Source: Prorocentrum cordatum (lineage: Eukaryota > Sar > Dinophyceae > Prorocentrales > Prorocentraceae). From it: DNA of 64,000 nt. A model generated the notes under the pieces. The model searched no databases. It was given only the letters and a program-made list of their open reading frames with translations, and was not told the DNA's origin. How positions within the stretch are numbered: the first letter of the stretch is position 1; each line of letters starts with the position of its first letter. The DNA lies in the NCBI GenBank assembly GCA_963575745.1, contig CAUYUJ010018655.1, forward strand, positions 84,408 to 148,407, read 5' to 3'. This document shows, piece by piece, positions 12,116 through 20,949 of the stretch. Made by a program: the position numbers and the translations under genes.

Positions 12116-12345
12116 TTTCTCCGAAGAATGGTGTTCGCGCTTATGGGGTTTTGTCGTTCTCCTTCGAGAGATCAAGCCGAATCGAAGCGGAGGAACCGAG
12201 ACGAGCCTTGGAGGCTTGGAAATTGGCACCAACACCAACACAGGGGGTTACCTCCACAGGGGGAAGATGACCCTTGGAAGCCAGATTACCTTGGAAGCCA
12301 GATTACCACCATCACCGAGATCGGGACCTTCCTCCCTCGATGGAG
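12116..12345. other. no recognisable feature
   Basis: Spacer with a short direct repeat (ATTACC near 12286 and 12303). No gene. Confidence 0.4.
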
Positions 12346-12535
12346 TTAGGTCGGGCGTGTCCCCCTACAGGGGGACTTTCGACGCAAAATAAAAAATACC
12401 CAAAAAATACTCAAAACAAAATCCAAAAATAGTCAGGGGACCATTTTTTGAGTACTGTTTGACCTCTTTGGGGTATTTTTGAAATATCTTTCATGGTTCG
12501 TCGAAAATCCCCATGTAGGGGGACGCGCCCGACTT
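12346..12535. mobile_element. TIR element family 1, long-TIR copy
   Basis: TAGGTCGGGCGTGTCCCCCT plus ACAGGGGGACTTTCGACG on the left is inverted at the right as TCGTCGAAAATCCCCATGTA plus GGGGGACGCGCCCGACTT, giving about 38-bp TIRs. Confidence 0.85.
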
Positions 12536-12639
12536 CACGATGGAGGCACACTGCCGATATTGGTGTTGGTGTCAACCTCTAGGCATGCGAGAGCCCCTGG
12601 GGAGGCCCAGGGGCAGCGGGAGGCGGGGGGGGGGGAGGG

Positions 12640-12870
12640 GAGGGAGGTGGAGAGGAGGAGGAGGAGGAGGAGGAGGAGGAGGAGGAGGAGGAGGAGGAGG
12701 AGGAGGAGGAGGGGGAGGGAGGAGGAGGGAGGGAGGAGGGAGGAGGAGGAGGAGGAGGAGTAGGAGGAGGAGGAGGAGGAGGGGGAAGGAGGAGGAGGGA
12801 GGAGAAGGAGGAGGGAGAGGAGGAGGAGGAGGAGGAGGGAGGAGGGGGAGGAGGGAGGAGGGGCCTCTCC
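12640..12870. repeat. (GGA)n microsatellite
   Basis: Long purine GGA/GAG tract on the plus strand, interrupted near 12720-12860. Encoded Glu, Gly or Arg runs are artefacts. Confidence 0.95.
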
Positions 12871-12997
12871 CGAGGACGCGGCGGGCCTCGAGGGCCGAGG
12901 GCGGCCACGGCGGGGCTCTCCCGCGGCCCCCAGGGGGGTCGACGGGGGGAGAGCGCCCCCCCCCCCGACGACGGGAGGGCCGACCAGCCACGGCCTG

Positions 12998-13160
12998 GCG
13001 GCGCGCACAGGGGGGTGGGGGGAGGGGGGAGGGCTTCTTAGAAGCAGGCTGCTCCTTAGAGGGCGCCAGCCCTACATCTATAGATAAGGCCCGCGCCTTT
13101 TAAGAAGCAGGGGTGCTTCTAAGAAGCCCTCCCCGCACACCCCTCTGCGCGTGGCTGAAC
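12998..13160. mobile_element. foldback element family 6, copy 1
   Basis: GGGAGGGCTTCTTAGAAGCA on the left pairs with GCTTCTAAGAAGCCCTCCCC on the right. The shared outer ends are GGCGCGCACA and TCTGCGCGTGGCTGA. It also contains CATCTATAGATAAGGCCC. Confidence 0.8.
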
Positions 13161-13183
13161 AGCCTGGGGGAGCTTGGGTCCTT

Positions 13184-13435
13184 ACCTTAGTGGGCCCTGG
13201 AAAAGACAGGGCCGTTTTTGTTACCGTTTCCGTTTTGCAATTTTTGTTGCCCGTTCCGACGCCGTTTTTCTTACCGGCTCCGTCGCCGGCTTTTGACCGG
13301 TTCCGGCTCCGGTTCCAATCCTGGAGACGTTTTTGTTGCTGTTTCCGGTCGCCGTTTCTTTGCCGTTTCCATTTTCAGGGGGCACTTTTGGGGAAACGGT
13401 GAAAAAACGGCCCTGCCGTTTCCGGGGCAGCTTTG
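13184..13435. mobile_element. foldback element family 7, copy 1
   Basis: CCTTAGTGGGCCCTGGAAAA plus GACAGGGCCGTTTTTGTTAC on the left is inverted at 13395-13432 (GTGAAAAAACGGCCCTGCCG). The interior is a degenerate repeat of GTTTCCGTT/CGGTTCCGGC. Confidence 0.75.
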
Positions 13436-13440
13436 GTCCT

Positions 13441-13635
13441 TTCGGGTCGGGCGAAAGGGGGGGATAGCAAAGGGGGGGGTGAGAATCAGCTCACGTGGCT
13501 GACTTTCCCGGCGCCTCCCGGCGCCGGAGGCGCCCGTGTATCCAGGAATGGGCCCCTCGCTGGGGCCGAAACCAACTGCATGTTGCAAATTTCGTACCCC
13601 CCCCTTTCCCAAACCCCCCCTTGCGTCCGGCCCGA
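13441..13635. repeat. inverted repeat with G/C homopolymers
   Basis: GGTCGGGCGAAAGGGGGGGA plus TAGCAAAGGGGGGGGTG is matched in inverted form by 13594-13635 (ACCCCCCCCTTTCCCAAACC). An inner GGCGCCTCCCGGCGCCGGAG palindrome lies near 13510. Confidence 0.55.
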
Positions 13636-13969
13636 TCCTTACATACCCCCCTGGGGGAACCCATCGCATCGACGATCTCGCGAGAGGGGTGTCGAGATCG
13701 ATGGGCCCCCCAGAGGGGTAAGGAGCACAGCTCCCCCAATTGTGGCAGGCCTGGAGGGCCCCCTCCCGAGAGCCCAGAGTTGCAGCCCTCGGAAAAGAAT
13801 GGCGAACGCTCATGCCACATTCATCTGGCAACGCCTGTCCCCTCCCCCCAGTGTTCAGAGTTGGCGGTGGGTCCGATGAGTTGCGCCTCGACCGCAGTCT
13901 CCCCCGCGCGTGCCCAACTTGAAGTTTGGGGGGGAAGGGGAACTTTCAGAAATTGTCTCCCTCTACCGT
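13636..13969. other. no recognisable feature
   Basis: GC-rich spacer. Overlapping ORFs on both strands are not supported by any recognised domain. Confidence 0.4.
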
Positions 13970-14096
13970 AGGTCGGGCGTGTCCTCCTACAGGCGGATTT
14001 TGGACGAACAATGAGACACAGTCAAAATAGATTCAATAACCAAAAATCGTCTGACTACTTTTGAATCTTCCTCCTGAAGGGAGACAGGCCCGACTT
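13970..14096. mobile_element. TIR element family 1, short copy
   Basis: AGGTCGGGCGTGTCCTCCTA...GGACGAACAATGAG at the left and CTTCCTCCTGAAGGGAGACA plus GGCCCGACTT at the right; about 127 bp. Confidence 0.85.
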
Positions 14097-14409
14097 ACAC
14101 CTGGAGCGGCCCGTCTACCTCAGCGCCCTGCCCAGAGCTCACAAAAGAGGCCGGGAGACCGCAGCCCTCCCGGACCAATGCTCTCGGGAGCCCGCCGTGG
14201 AAAATGCCGTCGGGGCGCTGACCTGCCCAGACAAGATCGCGTCGTAAAATATCAGGACGGGGGGCTTGTGGCTATGTTCGGCCCCGCGGGGGCCCCGCCG
14301 GGCCTCGGGACCGCCAAAAAAGGATTCGGGACGAAAAGCCGGTCCCGGAGAAAGGGTCGGGACTTCCAGGGGCGCGGTCCTGAAAAAACAGGACGTCGCA
14401 TGTCTGGGC
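14097..14409. other. no recognisable feature
   Basis: GC-rich spacer. No supported gene. Confidence 0.4.
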
Positions 14410-14578
14410 GAGGAACCCCAAATAAGGAACGAGGCCCTTTTTGTCCCACAAGTTGAGCTTCGCTTTCCCATCGAAGCCCTGGGGAGCACCTGAGGCAGAC
14501 TGTGCAACAGTGGAAGGGCACGGAGCCCCTCACCAACGAAAAGGGTTCCGTCTTCGGCGTCCCGAGTGTACCGAGGAC
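14410..14578 (+). repeat. dispersed repeat family 4, copy 1
   Basis: AGGAACCCCAAATAAGGAAC, AAGTTGAGCTTCGCTTTCCC, CACCTGAGGCAGACTG and AAAAGGGTTCCGTCTTCGGC match 25285-25455 and 51799-51972 in the same orientation. Confidence 0.8.
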
Positions 14579-15001
14579 ATGCATGTCTCGGAAGCTTGGC
14601 GAGGGCTGGCAAATTCGTGGCTGCCAGAACGGTCTTCCCCGAAAAATAAAAAAGGCTCCTGGAATACAACTCAGCGCGCTAAATAATAAACGGGCTGCTT
14701 CCCGGAAGGCAACAAGTTCCCGGAGCTCCATTTTAGCAGCCACGGGTCTGCCAGCCCTCGCCTATGCTCCCGAGTTCCCAGCCGTGTTCCTGCAAGACTC
14801 GTCAAACGCAGACTGGCGGCTTCTGAGCGGGGCGCGCGCGCGCGGTAGGCGCTACTTCGAGATGCCGGCACGAGGCGCTCGGCCCACGCGCGGGGGTGTC
14901 CGAACTCCAGCAGCGCCCTCGCGGCGTTGAAGAGCGCCTGTCCTGACAAGTGCCAAAGCGATCGGGCGCCTCGATTTTGAAAGGCGTTGCAGACTATGCT
15001 T
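14579..15001. other. no recognisable feature
   Basis: Spacer. No supported gene or element. Confidence 0.4.
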
Positions 15002-15157
15002 AAGTCGGGCGTGTCCCCCTATAGGGAGATTTTCGACGAAAAATCAAAAATACCCTAAAATTGTCCAAAAAGGTCAAAGCATTGTAAAAAAAATAGTCCC
15101 CAGACTGTTGTTTCACTATTTCTGAATATTCCCCCTCTAGAGGGACAGGCCCGACTT
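15002..15157. mobile_element. TIR element family 1, intact copy
   Basis: AAGTCGGGCGTGTCCCCCTA...TTTTCGACGAAAAATC at the left and ATTCCCCCTCTAGAGGGACA plus GGCCCGACTT at the right; 156 bp. A good reference copy. Confidence 0.9.
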
Positions 15158-15589
15158 AAAACTGCGTTTGACGAGGCTTGCAGGGTGAGCGAGCAGAGGC
15201 CGCGCGGGCCCGCGGGAGCTGACCGCGAGCGCGTGCCATGCGTCGCTGGCCTCCGAGAGGGGGGCCCCCGGGAGCCTGCATGGCAGGGAACCGAACTCCC
15301 TACCCCGACGCTTGTTGTGGCCCTGCACCGAAGTGTGGCCAGGGAGGCGGATCCTGGTGTATGCAGGATCTGGTGTATACCCGTTTCGCTGTCCCCCCTG
15401 GAAGCGGAAACAACAAGCATAAACCGCACCACCCCGACGTCGCTCCGGGCCCTCAAAGGATCCGGGGATTGAAGCGCAGCCCGCCACTGCTCATGTAGAT
15501 GTTCCAATGTCCGACATAGCCTCGATGCTTTATGACCACCAGCCATTCCCTCTGCGGCCTTCATGCGCAACTCGGGCACCGTGGTGGCA
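15158..15589. other. no recognisable feature
   Basis: GC-rich spacer with a short GATCTGGTGTAT direct repeat (near 15350-15380). No supported gene. Confidence 0.4.
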
Positions 15590-15815
15590 CCCTCCTCCTC
15601 CTCCTCCTGCTCCTCCTCCTCCTCCTCCTCCACCTCCTCCTCCTTCTCCTCCTCCTATTCTCCCTCCGCCTCCCCCTCCTCCTCCTCCTCCTCCTCCTCC
15701 TCCTCCTCCTCCTCCTCCTCGTCCTCCTCGTCCGCCTCGTCCTCCTCGTCCGCCTCGTCCTCGTCCTCCTCCTCCTCCTCCTCCTCCGCCTCCTCCTCCT
15801 TCTCCTCCCCCACTC
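15590..15815. repeat. (TCC)n microsatellite
   Basis: Long TCC/CTC tract with TCCTCG blocks at 15717-15770. Confidence 0.95.
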
Positions 15816-15844
15816 GATACTGTCTCGGAACAGCAGCATCCAAC

Positions 15845-15990
15845 ACATACGCCTTCGGAGGTCCGCGCGGATTTGTTGGGTTGGACCCCACCCCTGGCGC
15901 GCGAACCTTACCAAAGGCGGCGCCCGAGGCCCCGACAGGGGGGTCCAGCGCCGCTGCACGAAATCCGCGCGGACGCCCACGCGTTTCTGT
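15845..15990. mobile_element. foldback element family 3, diverged copy
   Basis: GGTCCGCGCGGATTTGTTGG on the left and CGAAATCCGCGCGGACGCCC on the right around a GGCGCGCGAACC/GGCGGCGCCC core. Confidence 0.7.
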
Positions 15991-16428
15991 TCACTCTGGG
16001 TTTCTTAATTAGCGTGGGGGGGGTACATCCCCGGCGGGGGTCATCCTCGCCTCGTCGTCGCGCCGCGACGGTCCGCGCGCGGTGGCTGCCCGCGACGGGG
16101 GTCCATGTGGGGCTGTCGGCGGGGGGGGCGCGCCCCCCAGACGCTGATGAAGAAACTCGGAGTATCTCCTCTCTTGTCGCTCGGGGATATGGAGAATTTG
16201 CCACCCAAATGCACGAGGTCATGGGTGCCACAAGCATATGCACAAGCACGCAGGCACTTCTCCAGGTATGCATGCATCGTGCACCAGCCGATGGTGCCTG
16301 AATGTACTGCGCCAGCGGGTCGGTGGCGTGCGTCAAGGCCTTTTGACATATAAGCGTAAACGAAGAAAAACGAATCGCGGCAATCCGTCAGGGAATACCC
16401 GTAGTCCAATTATAACACTTGCCCATCC

Positions 16429-16800
16429 ATGCATTCTGCCTGCTGCTACTCACTGTGCTGGTCTTGCCAGGTGGCATGCCAAGTTTCTGCCACTAACCCT
16501 ACGAGACCTCTTCCTCCTGATCGATTCTGGCCCAGTACACCACAACGAGTAGCTAAAAAACCAAAGTTGATCCGATGCTGTGGCTGCGCCAGAGGGTTGC
16601 GATTAGGCCAACAAGCCCTTCTCACCTGCAATCAGTGTGGTGAAACGTTGTATATTTTCAAGCTGGAGCTCAAAGCTCAAACACCAAAGAAGTCTGGCGT
16701 GCTTACCCTCCTTCATCCAGGTCAGACGATCTGTGCACGTCTGCGCATCCGATCTACTTGGTCAGTGCGTCCGCGAAGAGCTGTGGCAGCTCGAGCGTGA
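16429..16800 (+). CDS. possible zinc-ribbon ORF (uncertain)
   Basis: An ORF of 123 residues in a stretch (about 16140-16900) with more balanced base composition than its surroundings. Residues 50-53 (CCGC) and 67-70 (CNQC) form two Cys knuckles about 13 residues apart, followed by a Lys-rich segment, as in small zinc ribbons. No family is recognised, nothing supports the start, and there are no neighbours of related function. It may be an exon of an unrecognised gene or chance. The flanks (15991-16428 and 16801-16942) hold nothing I can name. Confidence 0.2.
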   Translation: MHSACCYSLCWSCQVACQVSATNPTRPLPPDRFWPSTPQRVAKKPKLIRCCGCARGLRLGQQALLTCNQCGETLYIFKLELKAQTPKKSGVLTLLHPGQTICARLRIRSTWSVRPRRAVAARA

Positions 16801-16942
16801 CGCTTTGACACCGTCAGACTTGCTGGCTGGCCGAACTGTACAGAACACCGCTCTCACAAGCACGCCCCCTAGCAACATGCCGGCGCCCCAGTATTCACAA
16901 CGAGCGAGGGGAAGCCACCTGTTGAAGTCAGCCCCCGAGGCC

Positions 16943-17221
16943 TCGACCTTAGTGGGCCCTGGAAGCGGCAAGGCCGTTTTTCACCGTTTCCAAAAAAGAG
17001 TGCCACTCGAACATGGAAAAGGTTAATTTGTGTAATATTGGAAAGAAAACTGCAACTGGAAACAACAACAAAAACGGCTCCGGGATTGGAACTGTAGCCG
17101 GAACCAACAACAACAAACAACGACGGAGCCGGCAATAAAAACGGGGACGGAACCGGCAACAAACACGGAAAAACGGAATCGGTAACAAAAACGGCCCTGT
17201 CATTTTCAGGGCCCACTTATT
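16943..17221. mobile_element. foldback element family 7, copy 2 (inverted relative to copy 1)
   Basis: CCTTAGTGGGCCCTGGAAGC plus GGCAAGGCCGTTTTTCACCG on the left and GGTAACAAAAACGGCCCTGT plus CATTTTCAGGGCCCACTTA on the right. The interior is a degenerate ACCGGCAACAAAAACGG repeat, the complement of copy 1's interior. Confidence 0.8.
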
Positions 17222-17980
17222 TGATGCTGCTCCCAAAGACCACAACGCAAAAAAAACACGAGCACCCCGAAAAGTGTCGAAACAGTGTCGAAACAGTGTC
17301 GGACGAGTGTCTCCCAGGGCCCGACACGTGAGAACCCTTGAGTTTCGGAACTTCCTGGTGCTCGAACTTCTTTTGGGTGATCAAGGCTCAAGTAGGTTGG
17401 AACATCATAACACAAGCTGGTCCAGCTGATCATACACATCATATAATCATAACACATCATAACACAAGCGTAAGGCCTGTCCAGCCTGCAACGTCCAATG
17501 GGCGGCGCCGCTCGTGACGGTGGGCGCCGGCATGCACACAACTGCGGGCCGCTGCCGCCTACATCGCCTGCGAGGCCGGGAGGTGTCGCGCGTGCTGGTC
17601 GCTGTCACAGCAGCGCGCTCACTCCAAGGACCACGGCGTGGACTGCCCCGGGGGGCACGCGGCGAAAAAGCTGCGCTCGAGATCCCTGCGAGCGGCCCCC
17701 CCGTGGTGCGGCCAGGGGGCGCCGCCACTGAGCCAGCACAGGAGGCAACAACACGAACCATCTCAAGCAGCCTGGAGCGCGTCTCCCCATCCCAAACATT
17801 GACCAGATAAAAAAGGTGATGAGTTTTTTCTCCGGGATGCGTTCTCAGAAACTTGATGGGAACCTTTCAGATCGGCAACGAGACCAGGTGGTGCCGAATC
17901 GTAGGGACAGGGCTGGTAGCATCTTGCCTTCGAGGCGACCAGGGGGTCTGAACTGGTTGGGGCCCCCGGAAATCGGTCAG
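17222..17980. other. no recognisable feature
   Basis: Contains short direct repeats (AAAGTGTCGAAACAGTGTCG near 17270; ATCATAACACATCATAACAC near 17450). The ORFs of about 100-120 aa in the GC-rich part are unsupported. Confidence 0.4.
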
Positions 17981-18090
17981 GAGGAGGAAGAGGAGGGAGA
18001 GGAAGACGAGGAGGAGGAGGAGGAGGAGGAGGAGGAGGAGGAAGAGAAGGAAGAGGAGGAGGAGGACGAGGAGCAGGAGCAGGAGGGTAC
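17981..18090. repeat. (GGA)n microsatellite
   Basis: GGA/GAA/GAC tract on the plus strand. Confidence 0.93.
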
Positions 18091-18528
<438 letters not shown>

Positions 18529-18530
18529 CG

Positions 18531-18716
18531 CCGCCTCCTCCTCATCCTCCTCCTCCTCCTCCTCCTCCTCCTCCGCCTCCTCCTCCTCCTCGCTCATCCG
18601 CCTCCTCCTCCGCCTCCTCCTCCTCCTCCTCCTCCTCCTCCTGCTCCTGCTCCTGCTCCTGCTCCTCCTCCTCCTCCTCCTCCTCCGTTTCCTCCTCCTC
18701 CTCCTCGCTCCTCCTC
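18531..18716. repeat. (TCC)n microsatellite
   Basis: Adjoins the CA run directly. Mixed TCC, TGC and CGC triplets. Confidence 0.95.
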
Positions 18717-18795
18717 AAGCCGCTTTGGCCCAGGAGGGGCGTGCGGCAGCGCGATTCAAAGCGGCGCAGCTGCCGCGAGCCATGGCTTAGACCTG

Positions 18796-20124
18796 ATGCC
18801 CACGAGCCTGCGGTTCCTGATAGCGGAGAACTTCTTCGGCTCGGATTTCGGGGCGAGGTTCGGCGACTTCTTGGAAGCCGCGCGGGTGGATGATGCAGAG
18901 GTCGTCGTCTGCCACTCGGGCTCAGTCGGAGGAGGCGGGCACGCAGCCCAGCCAGACCCAGCGGAGCACGCAGGAGAAGGCGCCTGCGGACCGCTTGCGA
19001 TCGCCGCCGAGAAGAGTCAAGGTGGAGGGTCAGTGGCTGCCGAAGCCCCCGCGGCCGGTGAAGATCAGGATCCCGTGGCGCCGGGTGGAGCCGTCCGCGC
19101 CTGCTGCGGGCAAGGTGAAGAGCGCCAAGGTGTTCAAGAAGAAGGCGAAGAAGAAGAAGAAGCAGAAGGACCAGTCGGTTCGGAGCCCTTTCGCGAATCT
19201 CAAGGGTCACATCGACGGGTCCCAGGAGTGGAAGCTAAAGGATTGCCAAATACAGAAGTGGAATTGCGAGGACTGCGCCAAGAGGTTGAACAAGAAGGTG
19301 GTGCTCTTTGGCTTCAGGGTGCAGTGCCCCTTCTGCCGCAGACTGCCGCCGTCCCCCATCAGGGAGAAACAGATGGCGGCCATCCGCAAGACCAACAGGG
19401 AGGAGTTCGAGCGCCAGAGGGCTCCCAAGAAGCAGCTGGCGTCGGCCACTGCTGCGAGTTCTTCGACCTGTCCAAAGGTGACGGTGCAGGGGACTCGAAA
19501 GAAGAACGCGTTCTTCAAGAAGATCAAGCAGAAACGCAAGCACAGCCAGGGGAAGCAGGCCATGGGGGTGAAGCTCAGCGTGCCGCAAACGGAGGGGGAA
19601 ATGGTGAAGGAGACGGAGAAGGACAGGCAGCTGGAGCACATCGACGCGATGGCCAGCAAGCAGCAGACGACCAAGGACAACCTGACGGAGTTGATCGAGT
19701 CGCTGCAGCCCGCCCTGCACACGGGCACAGAGGAGGCGCAAAACAGGGTGAAGGCCCACATCCACCAGGCCGAGAAGACCCTGACCAACGCGGAGGAGAG
19801 CCTGGTGCGACTCAAGCGCCTGAGGAACCTGGTGGTGGCCAAGTGAACCTCGTGCGTGGATGCACCCAGGTCCTCGCGGGCCAGAGGCTGAGGGACCGTG
19901 AGCCAAATCTCACAGTGACAGAGCAGGAGCTGCCTGCCGCCCCAGCTTTCCCGTCCCTCCTTCGGGCGGGGGACGACCTGGAATTCTCATTGGAGGACTT
20001 CCTGGAGGGCAAGAAGCTCCAGGACGCGCTCGAAGCGGCCAGCACGCCTGAGGCCATGCGCACTGCGATGCTGGGCATTAAGTCGTTCGTGTTCAGGCTC
20101 TCGTTTGCCCAGGCGCCCCAGTAG
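18796..20124 (+). CDS. open frame overlapping the zinc-ribbon ORF; ends look coding
   Basis: A 442-codon frame whose first ~33 residues (MPTSLRFLIAENFFGSDFGA...) and last ~75 residues (VTEQELPAAPAFPSLLRAG...SFVFRLSFAQAPQ) look like folded protein. The middle is Gly/Glu-rich and looks like a shadow of the other frame (18890-19846). One reading is a single gene whose frame was displaced by indels near 18890 and 19846. The other is two overlapping genes. No family is recognised. Confidence 0.3.
   Translation: MPTSLRFLIAENFFGSDFGARFGDFLEAARVDDAEVVVCHSGSVGGGGHAAQPDPAEHAGEGACGPLAIAAEKSQGGGSVAAEAPAAGEDQDPVAPGGAVRACCGQGEERQGVQEEGEEEEEAEGPVGSEPFRESQGSHRRVPGVEAKGLPNTEVELRGLRQEVEQEGGALWLQGAVPLLPQTAAVPHQGETDGGHPQDQQGGVRAPEGSQEAAGVGHCCEFFDLSKGDGAGDSKEERVLQEDQAETQAQPGEAGHGGEAQRAANGGGNGEGDGEGQAAGAHRRDGQQAADDQGQPDGVDRVAAARPAHGHRGGAKQGEGPHPPGREDPDQRGGEPGATQAPEEPGGGQVNLVRGCTQVLAGQRLRDREPNLTVTEQELPAAPAFPSLLRAGDDLEFSLEDFLEGKKLQDALEAASTPEAMRTAMLGIKSFVFRLSFAQAPQ
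18890..19846 (+). CDS. Lys-rich zinc-ribbon protein with C-terminal coiled coil, unknown
   Basis: A 318-residue ORF starting at a double ATG. Residues 77-93 are almost all Lys/Ala, a strong nuclear-localisation-like segment. C126/C129 and C146/C149 form CxxC-x16-CxxC, a zinc-ribbon pattern. From about 225 to the end the sequence is Glu/Lys/Gln-rich and probably helical (ETEKDRQLEHIDAM...RLKRLRNLVVAK). Third-position GC bias and the unbroken frame separate it from nearby repeat ORFs. It lies 170 bp downstream of a (TCC)n tract. No homologous family is named with confidence. A nucleic-acid-binding protein or the ORF1 of a retroelement are the likeliest options, and I found no retroelement neighbour. 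Confidence 0.5.
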   Translation: MMQRSSSATRAQSEEAGTQPSQTQRSTQEKAPADRLRSPPRRVKVEGQWLPKPPRPVKIRIPWRRVEPSAPAAGKVKSAKVFKKKAKKKKKQKDQSVRSPFANLKGHIDGSQEWKLKDCQIQKWNCEDCAKRLNKKVVLFGFRVQCPFCRRLPPSPIREKQMAAIRKTNREEFERQRAPKKQLASATAASSSTCPKVTVQGTRKKNAFFKKIKQKRKHSQGKQAMGVKLSVPQTEGEMVKETEKDRQLEHIDAMASKQQTTKDNLTELIESLQPALHTGTEEAQNRVKAHIHQAEKTLTNAEESLVRLKRLRNLVVAK

Positions 20125-20356
20125 TGGGGTGCTAGGGTGGGCGTCTGTTCAGGCGTGGCGCTGAGCTGGCTTTGGCCTAGGTTAGCGTGCGTCGCGCCAA
20201 GTTTTGTGGGCGCTGGGCATAGGCCTAGCACCATTCAGGGGCTGGGCATAGGCTCGGCCCCTCAACCATGATTGTCAACTGCTGAGCGTTGGCTTGGCGT
20301 GGCCAGCGTGCCAGGGGTCTCTAGGAGAGACTCGTATCATCAGAGCCCTCAGAGCC
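20125..20356. other. spacer with a GCTGGGCATAGGC direct repeat
   Basis: GGGCGCTGGGCATAGGCCTA and GGGGCTGGGCATAGGCTCGG (20207-20255) are direct repeats. No gene. Confidence 0.5.
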
Positions 20357-20593
20357 CTCGCTCCTCCTCCTCCTCCTCCTCCTCCTCCTCCTCCTCCTCG
20401 TCCTCCTCCTCCTCCTCCGCCTTCTTCCTCCACCCCCCCCCCGGAAGGCCCCCCCAAAAGAAGAGGGAACGACTCCCTCGAGAGCCCAAGCAGCGTCTCG
20501 AGCCTGCCCGCCCCCCCCCCCCTGCAGGGCGGGGAACTGGTGCGGGGGGCCACCTCGGACCCCCCCGACGGCTCCAGCCGAGCCTCACTCTTA
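20357..20593. repeat. (TCC)n microsatellite and GC-rich spacer
   Basis: TCC tract 20359-20430, followed by C-homopolymer-rich spacer. Confidence 0.85.
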
Positions 20594-20704
20594 GAGGCCT
20601 CTTAGACGGGGTCGGAATAGATGGGGTCGGAAGATAACGCCGCATCGCCAATGCATCGACGATCCTCCTACCCCATCTACTCCGACCCTATCTACGAGGC
20701 CTAG
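20594..20704. mobile_element. foldback element family 5, copy 1
   Basis: AGGCCTCTTAGACGGGGTCG/GAATAGATGGGGTCGGA on the left is inverted as CCCATCTACTCCGACCCTAT plus CTACGAGGCCT on the right. The interior carries GCATCGCCAATGCATCGACGATC. Confidence 0.85.
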
Positions 20705-20716
20705 AACTCCGGCACG

Positions 20717-20800
20717 AGGTCGGGCGTGTCCTCCTGCAGGCGGACCTTGGGCGAAATATAAGATAAAACACTCAAAAAACAAGTATTCAATTATCCCGGC
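20717..20800. mobile_element. TIR element family 1, left half
   Basis: AGGTCGGGCGTGTCCTCCTG plus CAGGCGGACCTTGGGCGAAA matches the left end of family 1, but no right end follows nearby. The next right end is at 24390-24453. Confidence 0.75.
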
Positions 20801-20949
20801 AAAGCAACCTAACAGCGATGTGTAGGAGCATATTCGGAAGCATTTCCCTTAAGATTCAGATGATAATCCAGTTGTAGAATTCTGCTGTTCTCGCAGTCGT
20901 AGTCGCATTCGCGATGACACTCGCAGTGGCAACGGCAGTCGCACTCACA

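Noticed and set aside
10466-12241. 591-aa His/Thr-rich minus-strand ORF
   Set aside because: Produced by the GT/GTGC/GTGTCGT microsatellite; no conserved protein signal.
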